A stretch of DNA of 64,000 nucleotides from JBNKFV01 sp050289485 (GCA_050289485.1 JBNKFV010000009.1:310001-374000), one strand, 5' to 3'. Positions 47,228 through 60,792 are shown, counted from the stretch's first letter. Notes: generated from the letters alone by a model not told the origin. Numbers and translations are program-made.

Positions 47228-48448
47228 CTAAGAAAACTCTTTGTTGTCGTCTTCTACGGCCTGTTCCAATTGCTCGTAAATATCGGGTATGGCACTGGCT
47301 ACACGACTCCAACTGGGTATAAATGGTACTTCCATAGGATTGTCCAAAAAGTGTTTGCCTGCTTCCATCACATTTTCGGCAAACATTTCTACCGCCTTTT
47401 CTTCTTCATGAATATCGTGTTTGAGGCCATTCATGACGGCATCATTGTGGTAGGTTTCAACAAAGTCGAGTGCGATACGGTAATAGGTGGCTTTAAGGGT
47501 ACGGAAGGTTTCCGTATTAAATACTTCCCCTTGTGTTGCCAGCTTGCGAAACAATGCTTTGGCGATATCGATAGACATTTTCGATAAGCCAGCTGTTTGA
47601 TCGTCGAAGGAAATATCCTGATGTTTGTGATCGTACGCTTCAGCAATATCAACCTGGCACAGGCGGTTGTGAGCAAAGTTGCGATGCATTTCTGAGAGCA
47701 CGCCAATTTCGAGGCCCCAGTCACTGGGAATGCGTAAGTCGGACAGTACATCGCGACGGAACGAAAATTCACCCGCTAAGGAATAGCGAAAGCTGTCCAT
47801 ATATTCCAGGTAGTCGCGGTGGCCCAGTACACGCATGAGTGCACGCACCAGTGGCGTGACTAGCAAGCGGCACACGCGGCCATTGATTTTTCCGTTAGCA
47901 ATACGAGCGTAATAACCTTTACAAAACTCATAGTTAAAATTGGGGTTGGCCACGGGGTAAATCAGGCGCGCGAGTAATTCGCGGTCGTAGGTGACAATGT
48001 CGCAATCATGCAGCGCGATGGATTCGGCTTTGCCAGAGGCAAGAATATACCCCATGCAATACCACACGTTGCGGCCTTTACCCATTTCTCTGGGGGCAAG
48101 ATCATGTTTTTGTAGTAATGCATCAATGGCTTTCAGGCGAGGGCCATCGTTCCACAGTACTTTGTGCTCTTGGGGCAAATCGGCAAAAAAACCTAGCGCA
48201 TGGCGGTATTCTTGCTCATTGGCGCGGTCGAGGCCAATCACTACTTGAGACAGGTAGGGAACATAACCCAAATGTTTGATGATGCGAGGCAGGGCGTCAC
48301 CTTGCAGTTCAGAAAACAACGACGGTAATAGCAAGCCCATGGGGCGCCGTCGACTGAACTTTACCAGCTCCATTTCCAGATCTGACACTGAGCGGTCAGC
48401 GAGGTTGTGCAACGTTGTAATAATGCCGTTTTGATGAAAGTCGGCCAT
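47228..48448 (-). CDS. gpgS: Glucosyl-3-phosphoglycerate synthase
   Basis: 406 residues, GT81 family. Transfers glucose from a nucleotide sugar to 3-phosphoglycerate, the first step of glucosylglycerate synthesis. The GT-A metal motif is [17 protein letters not shown], with family features [39 protein letters not shown] and a C-terminal [19 protein letters not shown]. Shine-Dalgarno AAGGG upstream on the minus strand. Followed 74 bp later by the phosphorylase gene. Confidence 0.96.
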   Translation of the reverse strand: MADFHQNGIITTLHNLADRSVSDLEMELVKFSRRRPMGLLLPSLFSELQGDALPRIIKHLGYVPYLSQVVIGLDRANEQEYRHALGFFADLPQEHKVLWNDGPRLKAIDALLQKHDLAPREMGKGRNVWYCMGYILASGKAESIALHDCDIVTYDRELLARLIYPVANPNFNYEFCKGYYARIANGKINGRVCRLLVTPLVRALMRVLGHRDYLEYMDSFRYSLAGEFSFRRDVLSDLRIPSDWGLEIGVLSEMHRNFAHNRLCQVDIAEAYDHKHQDISFDDQTAGLSKMSIDIAKALFRKLATQGEVFNTETFRTLKATYYRIALDFVETYHNDAVMNGLKHDIHEEEKAVEMFAENVMEAGKHFLDNPMEVPFIPSWSRVASAIPDIYEQLEQAVEDDNKEFS

Positions 48449-48731
48449 AGGTATTACCCTTCTTTTGTTGTAAAGAGTGCGCTGCCTGTAAGTATTGTAA
48501 TGGTATAGGCGCGCGCATTATCAGACCGATGAAAAGCTATCCGCGTGGTGTATACGGCGTTAACAATTGCTTTAAAATACGCATTTGCACATTGTAAGCT
48601 CCGCTTTTTCGGCGATTTTGCTTTGTATACACTGCCTCGAAAGCGTTTTTCAGCAGCCTTTTCGACGATGGTTCTCTCCCTATCGTTAGTTTTCTCTCTC
48701 TGGCGTTGTAGCGATAAATTTCCATGGTTGA

Positions 48732-49613
48732 TTAGTGCTGTTGCGTCTGTAATGGCGGGTGGCCTCGGTGAGAGCCTCTTTGCCCAAGCACTGATTGTAG
48801 TAGTTTGGTTACGCCTTCTACCCAGCCGTTAGGGCCGTATTCGTGAGTGAGCGTAACACCGCTTTCGCGATTTAATGACGGTGGTGAATGGCCGGGTGAA
48901 CGAATAATCAGTGCCAGATCGGCAGCATCCAACATGGCTACATCGTTGTGACTGTCGCCGATGGCTAGTGATGTAAATTCGTTTTTGTATTGTTTCTCAT
49001 ATTCGTCGGTTAGCCAGCTAAGTGCTTTACCTTTGTCACAAAAACCGGAGATATGCATAAAGCGCCCGCCTACCAATACCTGCCCATTTGCCTGATTAAC
49101 GGCTTCAATAAATTTTAGCCGTTGGTCGAGTGAGCCGTGCCACTGTATAGGTTCGCCATATTCCCGCTGCGACGCCATTTCTGCCTCATCTCGAGGCAGC
49201 CCCGTCATGGCTTGAATGCCGTTAACACCGGCTTCAGTAAAGGTGGTGTAGCAGTCGGCAAATCGCTCGCGCAGTGTTTGTGTCAGCGTCTGCCAGCGTT
49301 CTCGGGGTGCAGCAAAGGTTTTTACCCAGTAGTCACCGTTGCCTTCGGTGTCGTCTGGTTGTTTCGGTAGTGACGTTTTGGGAATGTAAATGGCTGCTCC
49401 GTTTTCGATAATAAACGGGTCACTGTTATCCAATGATTCTCGTAAACGTTGTACTTCGGCACAGGTTTTACTCGTGGTAGGAATAACGGGAATGCCCATG
49501 GATTTAAGGTTTTCTAACAGCGGTACCGTAGGGCTAAAATCATAGGTGTTATGATCCAGCAGCGAGCCGTCGAGATCGGTGAAAATAATCGGTTTGTCTA
49601 ACGTAGTGTCCAT
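48732..49613 (-). CDS. Mannosyl/glucosyl-3-phosphoglycerate phosphatase (HAD-IIB, MpgP/YedP type)
   Basis: 293 residues from the ATG at 49611-49613 (AAAGGTG upstream); an ATG at 49667 overlapping the kinase stop is possible but weaker. HAD motifs: IIFTDLDGSLLDH (motif I, both Asp), TTSKT (motif II), a Lys in CDKGKALSW (motif III) and LAIGDSHNDVAMLDAAD (motif IV). The HAD-IIB cap carries NGAAIYIP. Removes the phosphate from glucosyl-3-phosphoglycerate to give glucosylglycerate. Confidence 0.92.
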   Translation of the reverse strand: MDTTLDKPIIFTDLDGSLLDHNTYDFSPTVPLLENLKSMGIPVIPTTSKTCAEVQRLRESLDNSDPFIIENGAAIYIPKTSLPKQPDDTEGNGDYWVKTFAAPRERWQTLTQTLRERFADCYTTFTEAGVNGIQAMTGLPRDEAEMASQREYGEPIQWHGSLDQRLKFIEAVNQANGQVLVGGRFMHISGFCDKGKALSWLTDEYEKQYKNEFTSLAIGDSHNDVAMLDAADLALIIRSPGHSPPSLNRESGVTLTHEYGPNGWVEGVTKLLQSVLGQRGSHRGHPPLQTQQH

Positions 49614-49663
49614 GTGTTCACCTTTTTGGCGTAATGACTGACAGCAGTTGATCGTGAGGTCTC

Positions 49664-50587
49664 TCATGTTGAACTGTGTCCCAAGGTGGATTTAATAATG
49701 TTTCGTTCCTGGTCAAGCTTGAATAAGCAATCTACGTTGCCTGGTAGGGTATCCAGCGTATGCTGAGTAATGCGTTGGTAATGTTGAATGAAGCGTTTGA
49801 TTTGTTCCGGCGACATAATTCGGCCGGCATCTTCTGGTGTAGTGCGTGCACGCAGTTTTTCTTCTTGCTCAAGGCGCCATTGATAAACACAATCAAATGA
49901 TGGGGCCTGTAGCATTATCCAATAGTTGATACGTTCGAAAAGCAGTGGATAGATGTCTTTTAATTGCTGATTGACAAAGCTGCGCCAGTGGATGTCATTG
50001 TCTTCTTCTTGCTCCAAAGTGTTGACGGGTACGTCCAGTAGCCTGTCGGGCTGTGGGGTTGAGCCAAGGCACCAGCCTTCCAGAATGATAACATCGGGCT
50101 TTTCTCTCACCTCGTCCCAGGCGGTAGCCGGCTGGCGGTCGTCGGTGGCTTTGTTAAAGCGTGGTATCGCTACGGGAAAAGGGCCATTGCCCAGGCAATC
50201 TATCACCTTGTTAAACAGTGATACATCGTGAGTGCCGGGTACGCCGCGGGTTTGCAGCAGCGGGTGAATGCTCTCGGCCAGCAAGATGCGTTCGGCGCGT
50301 GTAAGGTAAAAGTCGTCTATGGACAATACCGTAACCTTGTAACCTCCAATGGCGTCAAGGCAGGTGGCGAGCAAATCAGCGAGAGTGGACTTACCGGAGC
50401 CCTGGCTGCCGTTAATGCCCACAAGCAGTGGCGCAGTGCTGTGCTCTTGATGAATACCTATCACTGCGACCAGTTCATTAATCAGTGGGGTAAACCACTG
50501 CTGAACATTTTCCAGGTATTGTTGGGGCAGTGCGTGCTCCGCAATAAATTGGTGTAAAGCTGGGTGGTTGGCAACATTATTTTTCAT
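49664..50587 (-). CDS. D-glycerate 3-kinase (GLYK-type)
   Basis: 307 residues. P-loop GINGSQGSGKSTLADLL near residue 57-73, followed by IDDFYLTRAER, HPLLQTRGVPGTHD and VIILEGWCLG, the signatures of the plant-type glycerate kinase also found in bacteria. Phosphorylates D-glycerate to 3-phosphoglycerate. First gene of the operon, it closes the loop: glycerate freed by the phosphorylase returns to central metabolism or to a new round of synthesis. Confidence 0.95.
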   Translation of the reverse strand: MKNNVANHPALHQFIAEHALPQQYLENVQQWFTPLINELVAVIGIHQEHSTAPLLVGINGSQGSGKSTLADLLATCLDAIGGYKVTVLSIDDFYLTRAERILLAESIHPLLQTRGVPGTHDVSLFNKVIDCLGNGPFPVAIPRFNKATDDRQPATAWDEVREKPDVIILEGWCLGSTPQPDRLLDVPVNTLEQEEDNDIHWRSFVNQQLKDIYPLLFERINYWIMLQAPSFDCVYQWRLEQEEKLRARTTPEDAGRIMSPEQIKRFIQHYQRITQHTLDTLPGNVDCLFKLDQERNIIKSTLGHSST

Positions 50588-50926
50588 GTATCCAGTCGTC
50601 TGCGCTGGTCAGACCCATATTCGTTAAGAGGTGCGCTGCGGCACACCCTTTGTGGGTTGAGAAGTTGCTGATTTTACCTGGCAAACTTCATTGTTCGCTT
50701 GTGAAAGACTTAAGCAGATTTCATACCAGCCCTTAAAATGGCCAATTAATCGCGTTTCTGCGCAAATTTACACCATGTAGCCTATCTTCGTTGTTTTAAC
50801 CCTAGCGTAAATAATCGATACCTGCACAAGTCCCAGTGTTTTCGGGTTTGTGAAGGCTTCTTGGCCCTGATTGCACGGTATGCGTGCGAAAATTCTGCTT
50901 CTGCTCATCAATTTATCGTAAATTTT
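50588..50926. other. Divergent intergenic region, upper part
   Basis: Between the glycerate kinase operon and narK I see no gene. The stretch is presumably the promoter zone of the glucosylglycerate operon; no -35/-10 pair stands out. Its lower part (50927-51088) holds the narK enhancer and promoter. Confidence 0.4.
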
Positions 50927-51007
50927 TTCACTATATTGGTGCCTGAGTGCACCAATATCAGGCTCTGGTGTTGCAAATTGGTGAAAATGGTTTTTTTCGG
51001 CACCAAG
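50927..51007 (+). promoter_or_regulatory. NtrC-like enhancer sites upstream of narK
   Basis: TTCACTATATTGGTGCC (50927-50943) matches the 17-bp NtrC dyad TGCACY-N5-GGTGCA at all but the second and last positions. Further TGCACCA/TTGGTG/GGCACCAA half-sites lie at 50948-50954, 50979-50984 and 51000-51007. The best site is about 130 bp upstream of the sigma-54 promoter. The arms ATATTGGTGC and GCACCAATAT (50933-50958) also form a perfect dyad. Confidence 0.65.
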
Positions 51008-51072
51008 TTGATTCGAAAAAAAGCCAGTGAAAATCAAGCTTTTGCACTGTTTTGGTGGTGAATGCGGGTGTT

Positions 51073-51088
51073 TGGCATAGTGTTTGCT
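51073..51088 (+). promoter_or_regulatory. Sigma-54 promoter of narK
   Basis: TGGCATAGTGTTTGCT has GG at 51074-51075 and GC at 51086-51087, 10 bp apart, matching TGGCAY-N5-TTGCW. Expected start near 51099, only about 28 bp before the narK ATG. Confidence 0.88.
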
Positions 51089-51126
51089 CTGTGAGTGCGC
51101 ATATACATTTGTTAGAGAAGTGCATT

Positions 51127-52596
51127 ATGTCTACAGCGAAATTTAACCTATTGTCCTTTACCGGCAAGATGAAAATATTGCATCTTACCTGGATTGCCTT
51201 TTTTATTACCTTTGTAGTCTGGTTCAACATGGCGCCTATGCTAAAAGCCATTAAAGACTCCCTCGGTTTAAGCACGCCAGAAATCAAAATGCTGTTAACA
51301 TTGAACGTTGCATTGGCCATTCCTGCGCGGGTAATTGTTGGCATGTTGACCGACAAATATGGCCCGCGCTTAGTATATTCTGGTTTGCTTGCTGTATTTT
51401 CGATTCCCTGTTTTATGTTCGCTTTTGCCGAAACCTTTACTCAGGCTGCGATATCGCGTTTTTTGCTGGGCGGGATCGGTGCGGGTTTTGTGATTGGTAT
51501 TCGCATGGTGTCGGAATGGTTTCCACATAACGAACTGGGTACAGCTGAAGGTATTTATGGTGGCTGGGGTAACTTTGGTTCTGCTGCTGCTGCGTTTTCA
51601 TTACCTGCACTGGCATTGTGGTTGGGGGGTGACGATGGCTGGCGTTACGCCATTGCTGTCACCGGTGTAATATCGTTGCTATTTTCAGTAATTTTTTACT
51701 TGAATGTGAGTGATACCCCTAAAGGTTCCACCTATTTTCGCCCAAAAAATTTGGGTGCCATGGAAGTAACCAGCAAAGGCGATTTTTTCTTTTTGCTGGT
51801 AATGAAAATTCCCATGTATGCGGTGCTGGCTTTCTTAACTTATAACCTCTCACCGGCCAAAATGGACATGTTAAGTACCTTGGCTGCAGAGGTTATCTGG
51901 GTAAGTTTGGTGCTGCTTTATATTTATGAAGTGATTAAGGTGTGGCAGGTAAACAAAGATATTTTTGTAAAGCCCGTGCCCGAACTGCATCGTTACAAGT
52001 TCAAACAGGTTGCAGTATTAAATGTACTCTATTTTGCTACCTTTGGTTCAGAACTGGCAGTGGTCTCGATGCTCCCACTCTTTTTTGCCGACACCTTTGA
52101 ATTATCGCCAGTGGTTGCGGGTATGGTGGCTTCTGCCTACGCCTTTATGAACTTAATGTCGCGTCCAGGGGGGGGCTGGTTGTCAGACCGTTTCGGTCGC
52201 AAGCCTGTACTGCTGATTCTTACGGCGGGCCTTGCGGTGGGCTACTTTTTAATGGGGCAGGTGAACAGCAGCTGGCCAGTGTGGATCGCCGTGATCGCAG
52301 CGATGGCTTGTTCTTTCTTTGTACAGGCGGGTGAAGGCGCAGTATTTGCGGTAGTACCGCTTATTAAGCGCCGTTTAACCGGCCAGATCGCTGGTATGAC
52401 CGGTGCTTACGGTAATGTAGGCGCGGTTACTTACTTGGCTATCTTTGCTGTTGTTGATGCCAGCACTTTCTTCTATGTTATTGCCAGTACAGCCGTGTTG
52501 GGCTTTGTCGCGCTGCTGTTTATGGAAGAGCCCCGTGGCCAAATGGCTGAAGTACGTGAAGATGGTACCGTTGAGATGATTAGCGTTTCTCATTAG
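51127..52596 (+). CDS. narK: Nitrate/nitrite MFS transporter, NarK/NasA family
   Basis: 489 residues, twelve membrane helices. Nitrate-signature segments are both present: GIYGGWGNFGSAAAAFSLPALALW in helix 5 and GAYGNVGAVTYLAIFAV in helix 11. Each carries the Gly-rich motif; the Arg of FLLGGIGAGFVIGIRMVSEWFP and the other conserved Arg in NLMSRPGGGWLSDRFGRK bind anion. A long central loop (residues about 195-300) is unusual and includes two helix-like hydrophobic stretches. Downstream of the PP2C/kinase order known in nas operons. Sigma-54/NtrC controlled (see sites). Confidence 0.95.
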   Translation: MSTAKFNLLSFTGKMKILHLTWIAFFITFVVWFNMAPMLKAIKDSLGLSTPEIKMLLTLNVALAIPARVIVGMLTDKYGPRLVYSGLLAVFSIPCFMFAFAETFTQAAISRFLLGGIGAGFVIGIRMVSEWFPHNELGTAEGIYGGWGNFGSAAAAFSLPALALWLGGDDGWRYAIAVTGVISLLFSVIFYLNVSDTPKGSTYFRPKNLGAMEVTSKGDFFFLLVMKIPMYAVLAFLTYNLSPAKMDMLSTLAAEVIWVSLVLLYIYEVIKVWQVNKDIFVKPVPELHRYKFKQVAVLNVLYFATFGSELAVVSMLPLFFADTFELSPVVAGMVASAYAFMNLMSRPGGGWLSDRFGRKPVLLILTAGLAVGYFLMGQVNSSWPVWIAVIAAMACSFFVQAGEGAVFAVVPLIKRRLTGQIAGMTGAYGNVGAVTYLAIFAVVDASTFFYVIASTAVLGFVALLFMEEPRGQMAEVREDGTVEMISVSH

Positions 52597-52740
52597 CAGG
52601 CTGTTGAAAAAGTCTTCCTGACTTTTTCAAAGCACGCAAAGGACAAAATGCGATTTTTCCTTTGCTCCCAAAATCAACGACTTACAGTCGTCGATTTTGC
52701 CGGTACATCCGTGTACCGGAACCAGGCTGTTGAAAAACAG
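52596..52740. repeat. MITE-like cluster of small palindromes
   Basis: CAGGCTGTTGAAAAA occurs at 52597-52611 and 52723-52737. Between them lie four inverted repeats: TTGAAAAAGTC/GACTTTTTCAA (52604-52630), GCAAAGGA/TCCTTTGC (52636-52665), AAAATCAACGAC/GTCGTCGATTTT (52670-52698, one mismatch) and CCGGTACA/TGTACCGG (52700-52719). No transposase gene is present. It begins in the last base of narK and fills most of the 248-bp gap. Confidence 0.6.
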
Positions 52741-52775
52741 TGTTTTGTTGTTACAACACAGCAGGTCGTGGTAGA

Positions 52776-52799
52776 AAAAGGGCTGATTACAGCCCTTTT
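52776..52799 (+). terminator. Terminator-like hairpin upstream of the kinase gene
   Basis: AAAAGGGCTG (52776-52785) and CAGCCCTTTT (52790-52799) form a perfect 10-bp stem with an ATTA loop and the symmetry of a bidirectional terminator. It lies between narK and the PP2C/kinase gene and would reduce read-through. Confidence 0.75.
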
Positions 52800-52844
52800 G
52801 TTGTCTACGGGTAGGGATGCCCGATCTACAGGTAATTGAAATCT

Positions 52845-54611
52845 ATGACAGATATGTCGGTGTCGCCAGTGAATACCGGTGTTACGCAGGAAGCTACGTT
52901 GCAGGTAAGCTTTGGCGGCTACAGCAGTGCTGGGTGCAAACAACAAAATGAAGATGCCTTCGCTGCCTATGCGCCTTCTGGCTCGGCTAAAGTGTTGAAA
53001 GGTGCCGCAGCATGCATCGCTGACGGTGCCAGTTGCAGTGAAAATGCACAGCTGGCCAGCCAGATGAGCGTAACCACCTTTTTAGATGATTATTACAGCA
53101 CGCCAGACAGTTGGGCCGTTAAAACGGCGATCGCCCGTGTGCTCTCGTCGTTGAACAACTGGCTGTATCATCAAGGCCAGCAAGTCAGTTATCGTCACGA
53201 CAGCCTCGTTACGACCTTCAGTGGCATTATCTGTAAATCAACCACGGCGCATATTTTTCATGTAGGCGACAGCCGTGTGTATCGCCTGCGCAACGGCGTG
53301 ATAGAACAGCTCACCACCGACCACAGTCATCTGCAAAAAGGCAAAAAAACCTTTTTAACCAGAGCATTGGGAATCGATAGTCATTTGGAAGTGGATTATC
53401 AGCAGCACGACATGCTACTGGGCGATCTTTTTGTGATGACGACTGACGGGTTGCATGACTTTTTAACGCTGAAAGCTGCCGCGAGCATTCTCAACGACAG
53501 CACACTGGATTTGGAACAAAAAGCTGAAGCACTCGTGAAGGCGGCGCTTCAGAATGGCAGCGACGATAACCTTACTTGCCTGTGTGTTTGCATTGATCAA
53601 TTGCCCAACGAAGATCTTGATGAAGCCCACCGTAAACTTACCCAGTTAACGATTCCGCCTGTGCTGGATGTAGGAATGAAAATTGATGGCTACGAAGTAC
53701 TTAACGTATTGCACAGTGGTACTCGCAGCCATGTTTATATGGTTAAAAAAATTGACAGCCTGCAACAATATGTTCTCAAGGCCCCGTCGCAGAATTTTGC
53801 TGAAGATCCCTTGTACCTAGAAGGTTTTATCCGGGAGCAGTGGGTAGGGAGACGGCTTAATCACAATGGTGTGATGAAGATTTACCCTCGTGATGACAAC
53901 AGCCAATTTTTGTATCATTTGTGTGAACCGGTAGAAGGGCAGTCGTTACGCCAGTGGATGTTTGATAACCCTAAGCCCTCGCTAACAGAGGTGCGGGATA
54001 TTGTGCAAAAGATCGTGCAAGCGATGCGCGTATTTCAGCGGGCGGGCATGGTGCATCGTGATTTAAAACCAGAAAATATCATGCTGAATGCACACAAGCA
54101 GGTAAAAATTATTGATTTTGGCACCGTGCTGGTAGATGGCCTCGAAGAAATCGGTAGTATGATTAACGACAACACCCCCGTGGGCTCGGTGAATTATATT
54201 GCGCCGGAGTATGTGTTAGGTGCGCGCGGGCAGGCGCAGTCTGATCTGTTTTCGTTGGGCGTTATCACCTATGAAATGTTAACGGGGAAACAGCCGTTTG
54301 ATTTACACAATGCCCATCGCCGTTTACCCACGCACTTACATCAGTGGCAATATCGGTCGCTGCGGGCACTGCGCAAAGATTTACCTGCGTGGGTTGATCT
54401 TACGCTCGAAAAAGCCACTGCGCCTAACCTGCGTGATCGTTACCTTGCGTTGTCTGAGTTCGTGAGCGATCTGACAGTACCCAATGAATCCATGGTGAAA
54501 AAATTTGCAAGCGCACCGTTGCTTGATCGCAACCCTACGGCATTCTGGAAAGGTGTGTCGGTCGTACTGTTGGTTTTGTTGATCTTACAAACGCTGATTT
54601 ATCACTCTTAA
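52845..54611 (+). CDS. Membrane-anchored PP2C phosphatase/Ser-Thr kinase fusion
   Basis: 588 residues. An N-terminal PP2C domain (about 15-250) has metal-site segments GCKQQNEDAF, IADGASCSENA, FHVGDSRVYRL, TDGLHDF and GSDDNLTCL. A protein kinase domain (about 270-550) has VLHSGTRSHVYMVKK, KAPSQN (ATP Lys), MVHRDLKPENIML (catalytic Asp) and IIDFGTV. One C-terminal membrane helix (VSVVLLVLLILQTLIYHS) ends the chain, with almost nothing outside. Similar fusions sit in Pseudomonas nas operons between narK/nasA and nirBD. Substrate unknown. No strong ribosome site; start chosen as ATG MTDMSV. Confidence 0.92.
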   Translation: MTDMSVSPVNTGVTQEATLQVSFGGYSSAGCKQQNEDAFAAYAPSGSAKVLKGAAACIADGASCSENAQLASQMSVTTFLDDYYSTPDSWAVKTAIARVLSSLNNWLYHQGQQVSYRHDSLVTTFSGIICKSTTAHIFHVGDSRVYRLRNGVIEQLTTDHSHLQKGKKTFLTRALGIDSHLEVDYQQHDMLLGDLFVMTTDGLHDFLTLKAAASILNDSTLDLEQKAEALVKAALQNGSDDNLTCLCVCIDQLPNEDLDEAHRKLTQLTIPPVLDVGMKIDGYEVLNVLHSGTRSHVYMVKKIDSLQQYVLKAPSQNFAEDPLYLEGFIREQWVGRRLNHNGVMKIYPRDDNSQFLYHLCEPVEGQSLRQWMFDNPKPSLTEVRDIVQKIVQAMRVFQRAGMVHRDLKPENIMLNAHKQVKIIDFGTVLVDGLEEIGSMINDNTPVGSVNYIAPEYVLGARGQAQSDLFSLGVITYEMLTGKQPFDLHNAHRRLPTHLHQWQYRSLRALRKDLPAWVDLTLEKATAPNLRDRYLALSEFVSDLTVPNESMVKKFASAPLLDRNPTAFWKGVSVVLLVLLILQTLIYHS

Positions 54612-54708
54612 CCCGGCGGCAAAATAGGGGTTTTCTAAGGTTTATCTTTTGTGCGATACTCAAGTTTCGTTCACTGTGTGATAAAACCCCAATAAGTTGT
54701 CTGCCGTC

Positions 54709-55083
54709 ATGCCTCATCGATCCAGCAAATACGTAGCGAAAACGACCATTCTGGTGGTTTTTTTGCTGTGTGTGCAATCGGTATGGAGTGCCGTAGAAGG
54801 CGGTGTGGGCACACTGGAAAGCATGAATCATAACAACAGCCACCATTCAGTGGTGGTCGATATAGAATCTTTATCGACTGCTTTGTCTGCAGATAGTATA
54901 GAAGATGCAGTCGATGCAAACAGCGATTGCGACAATTGCTGTCACTGTTTATGCGCCCATGTCACTATGGTGTCGCATGTCTTCAAACTACACAATTCTC
55001 CCCATTCTCTGCCACCACTGGCGTACCTATCCCGTGGTACCGGCAGGCACCCCAGCGTTATAGACCGCCCTCCGATAGCCTGA
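54709..55083 (+). CDS. Small Cys/His-rich exported protein of the czc locus (CzcI-like)
   Basis: 124 residues from the ATG at 54709. A signal peptide (YVAKTTILVVFLLCVQSVWSAV) is followed by a His-containing stretch and the cluster CDNCCHCLCAH, a likely metal site. Short proteins of this kind commonly open czcCBA operons in gammaproteobacteria; CzcI is the best comparison, but similarity is by position and composition. It may buffer metal in the periplasm or regulate the pump. Confidence 0.65.
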   Translation: MPHRSSKYVAKTTILVVFLLCVQSVWSAVEGGVGTLESMNHNNSHHSVVVDIESLSTALSADSIEDAVDANSDCDNCCHCLCAHVTMVSHVFKLHNSPHSLPPLAYLSRGTGRHPSVIDRPPIA

Positions 55084-55192
55084 TCCTTTCATTGCTGGTA
55101 TTTGCCCAATAGTTCCTTGTTTTTATAAGGCTTTGCCGGGCTATTAACGGGTTCGTTTTGAACCAGTTTACTCAATGATTGAAGGATTTTTC

Positions 55193-56484
55193 ATGAACGT
55201 ATTGAGTCGCTTATGGCGCGTGTGCGCTGCGGGGCTATTGATAGCTGTGGCGTCACCCTTGGCCGTTGCAGGTAGCGCCCTCACATTGCATGAGGCCACA
55301 CAGAGAACCTTGCAGCAACACCCACAGCTACAGGTATTCAAATGGCAGCTTAGTGCTGCCGAAGCTCAACAAAAAACCGCTGCTTTGGCGCCGGGTTTTG
55401 AAATTACCGTGGAAGGTGAAAACCTGTTTGGTTCAGGTAATTTCACTGGCACAGACCAAGCGGAGTACACCATTGCACTGGGATCAGTGATAGAGCTGGG
55501 TGGCAAGCGCGATGATCGTCAAAGCCAATCATTGGCGCAATATCAGCTGATAGAAGCTCAGCGCGACGCAGAGGCATTAGATCTGTTGGGATCGGTTACC
55601 CAAGCCTTTATTGAAACGCTTGCGCTGCAAGCCCAATATGCCTTGGCGAAAGATACCACTGCACTGGCAAAGCAGAATTTGGCCCTGGTGCAAAAACGCG
55701 TTGACCAGGCGGCGGCAGCAGAGGCGGAGAAACTGCGCGCCAAGGCAGCCCTCGCCATGGCGGGTATTGAAGAAACTGCTGCACTGAGTGCGTTAAGCAG
55801 CCAGAAACAAGCCCTCGCCGCCTACTGGAATGCTGACACACCAGATTTTGACAGCGTGAGCGGCAACTTGTTTGTGTTCGATACCACCGCTGATTTTCCT
55901 ACCTTGTTTGCCAGAGCCAGTGCCAGCCCGGCTATTGCGGTATTTGCCAGCGAAGCGCGTTTGCGCGAGGCCGATTTGCAACTGGCTAAAAGCCAGTCTC
56001 GGCCTGATCTGCAATGGCAGATTGGTGTACGGCAGTTTAGCGAGAGCAGCGACACAGCGCTGGCTGCGGGCGTTACCGTGCCGCTTTTTTCTGGCCAACG
56101 TAATAGTGGGAAAATACAAGCCAGCGCGGCAACCCTGGAAATAGTGCGCTATCAACAGGCAGCAGCCACACAGGCCTTGCGAGTGAGATTATTTGCCGCC
56201 TGGCAACAACACCAACAAGCGGTAAACAGTGTTGGCCAAATGCAGGCCAAAGTGTTACCGGCTTTGCGCGAAGCATTACAGCAAACCCAGCAGGGGTATG
56301 TGAATGGTCGTTACAGTTATCTGGATTGGATGGGGGCACAACAGGAGTTACTACGCGCCCGGCAAACCATGATCAACGCCGCTCGCGCTGCCTTGCTTAA
56401 TCAGGCAGTTATCGAGCAACTAACAGCAGAGCCCATAGCGCTCAGTTCGTCTGCGAATATTACTTATTCAGCGAGTCAAAAACC

Positions 56485-56488
<4 letters not shown>
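55193..56488 (+). CDS. czcC: Outer-membrane efflux protein of CzcC type
   Basis: 431 residues from the ATG at 55193 (AAGGA 8 bp upstream). Signal peptide (LIAVASPLAVAGSA). Two OEP repeats with long Ala/Gln-rich helices: LTLHEATQRTLQQHPQLQVFKWQ...EITVEGENLFGSGNFTG and RRASASPAIAV-type second half (TLFARASASPAIAVFASEARLREADLQLAKSQSRPDLQWQIG). A trimer forms the outer channel of the RND pump. Its stop overlaps the czcB ATG by 4 bp. Confidence 0.92.
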
Positions 56489-60758
<4,270 letters not shown>

Positions 60759-60759
60759 A

Positions 60760-60792
60760 CATTGTGGGGCGCTATACTTTGCCCCAGCAATG
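60760..60792 (+). terminator. Imperfect hairpin between czcA and the CDF gene
   Basis: CATTGTGGGGC (60760-60770) pairs with GCCCCAGCAATG (60781-60792) with one bulged G. No T-run; partial termination is plausible, since the CDF gene may be co-transcribed. Confidence 0.5.

Noticed and set aside
45399..47312. Start of the phosphorylase gene at 47312
   Set aside because: The extra 53 residues are basic, Cys-rich and unlike the family; the ATG at 47151-47153 gives the usual length.
48545..48832. Plus-strand open frame between gpgS and the phosphatase
   Set aside because: Overlaps the phosphatase gene on the opposite strand and has no recognisable features.
50933..51007. Alternating complementary segments (ATTGGTG/CACCAAT) with a T-run, looking like a transcription attenuator before narK
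   Set aside because: The strong sigma-54 promoter at 51073-51088 lies downstream, so these sequences are not in the narK transcript; they are better read as enhancer half-sites.
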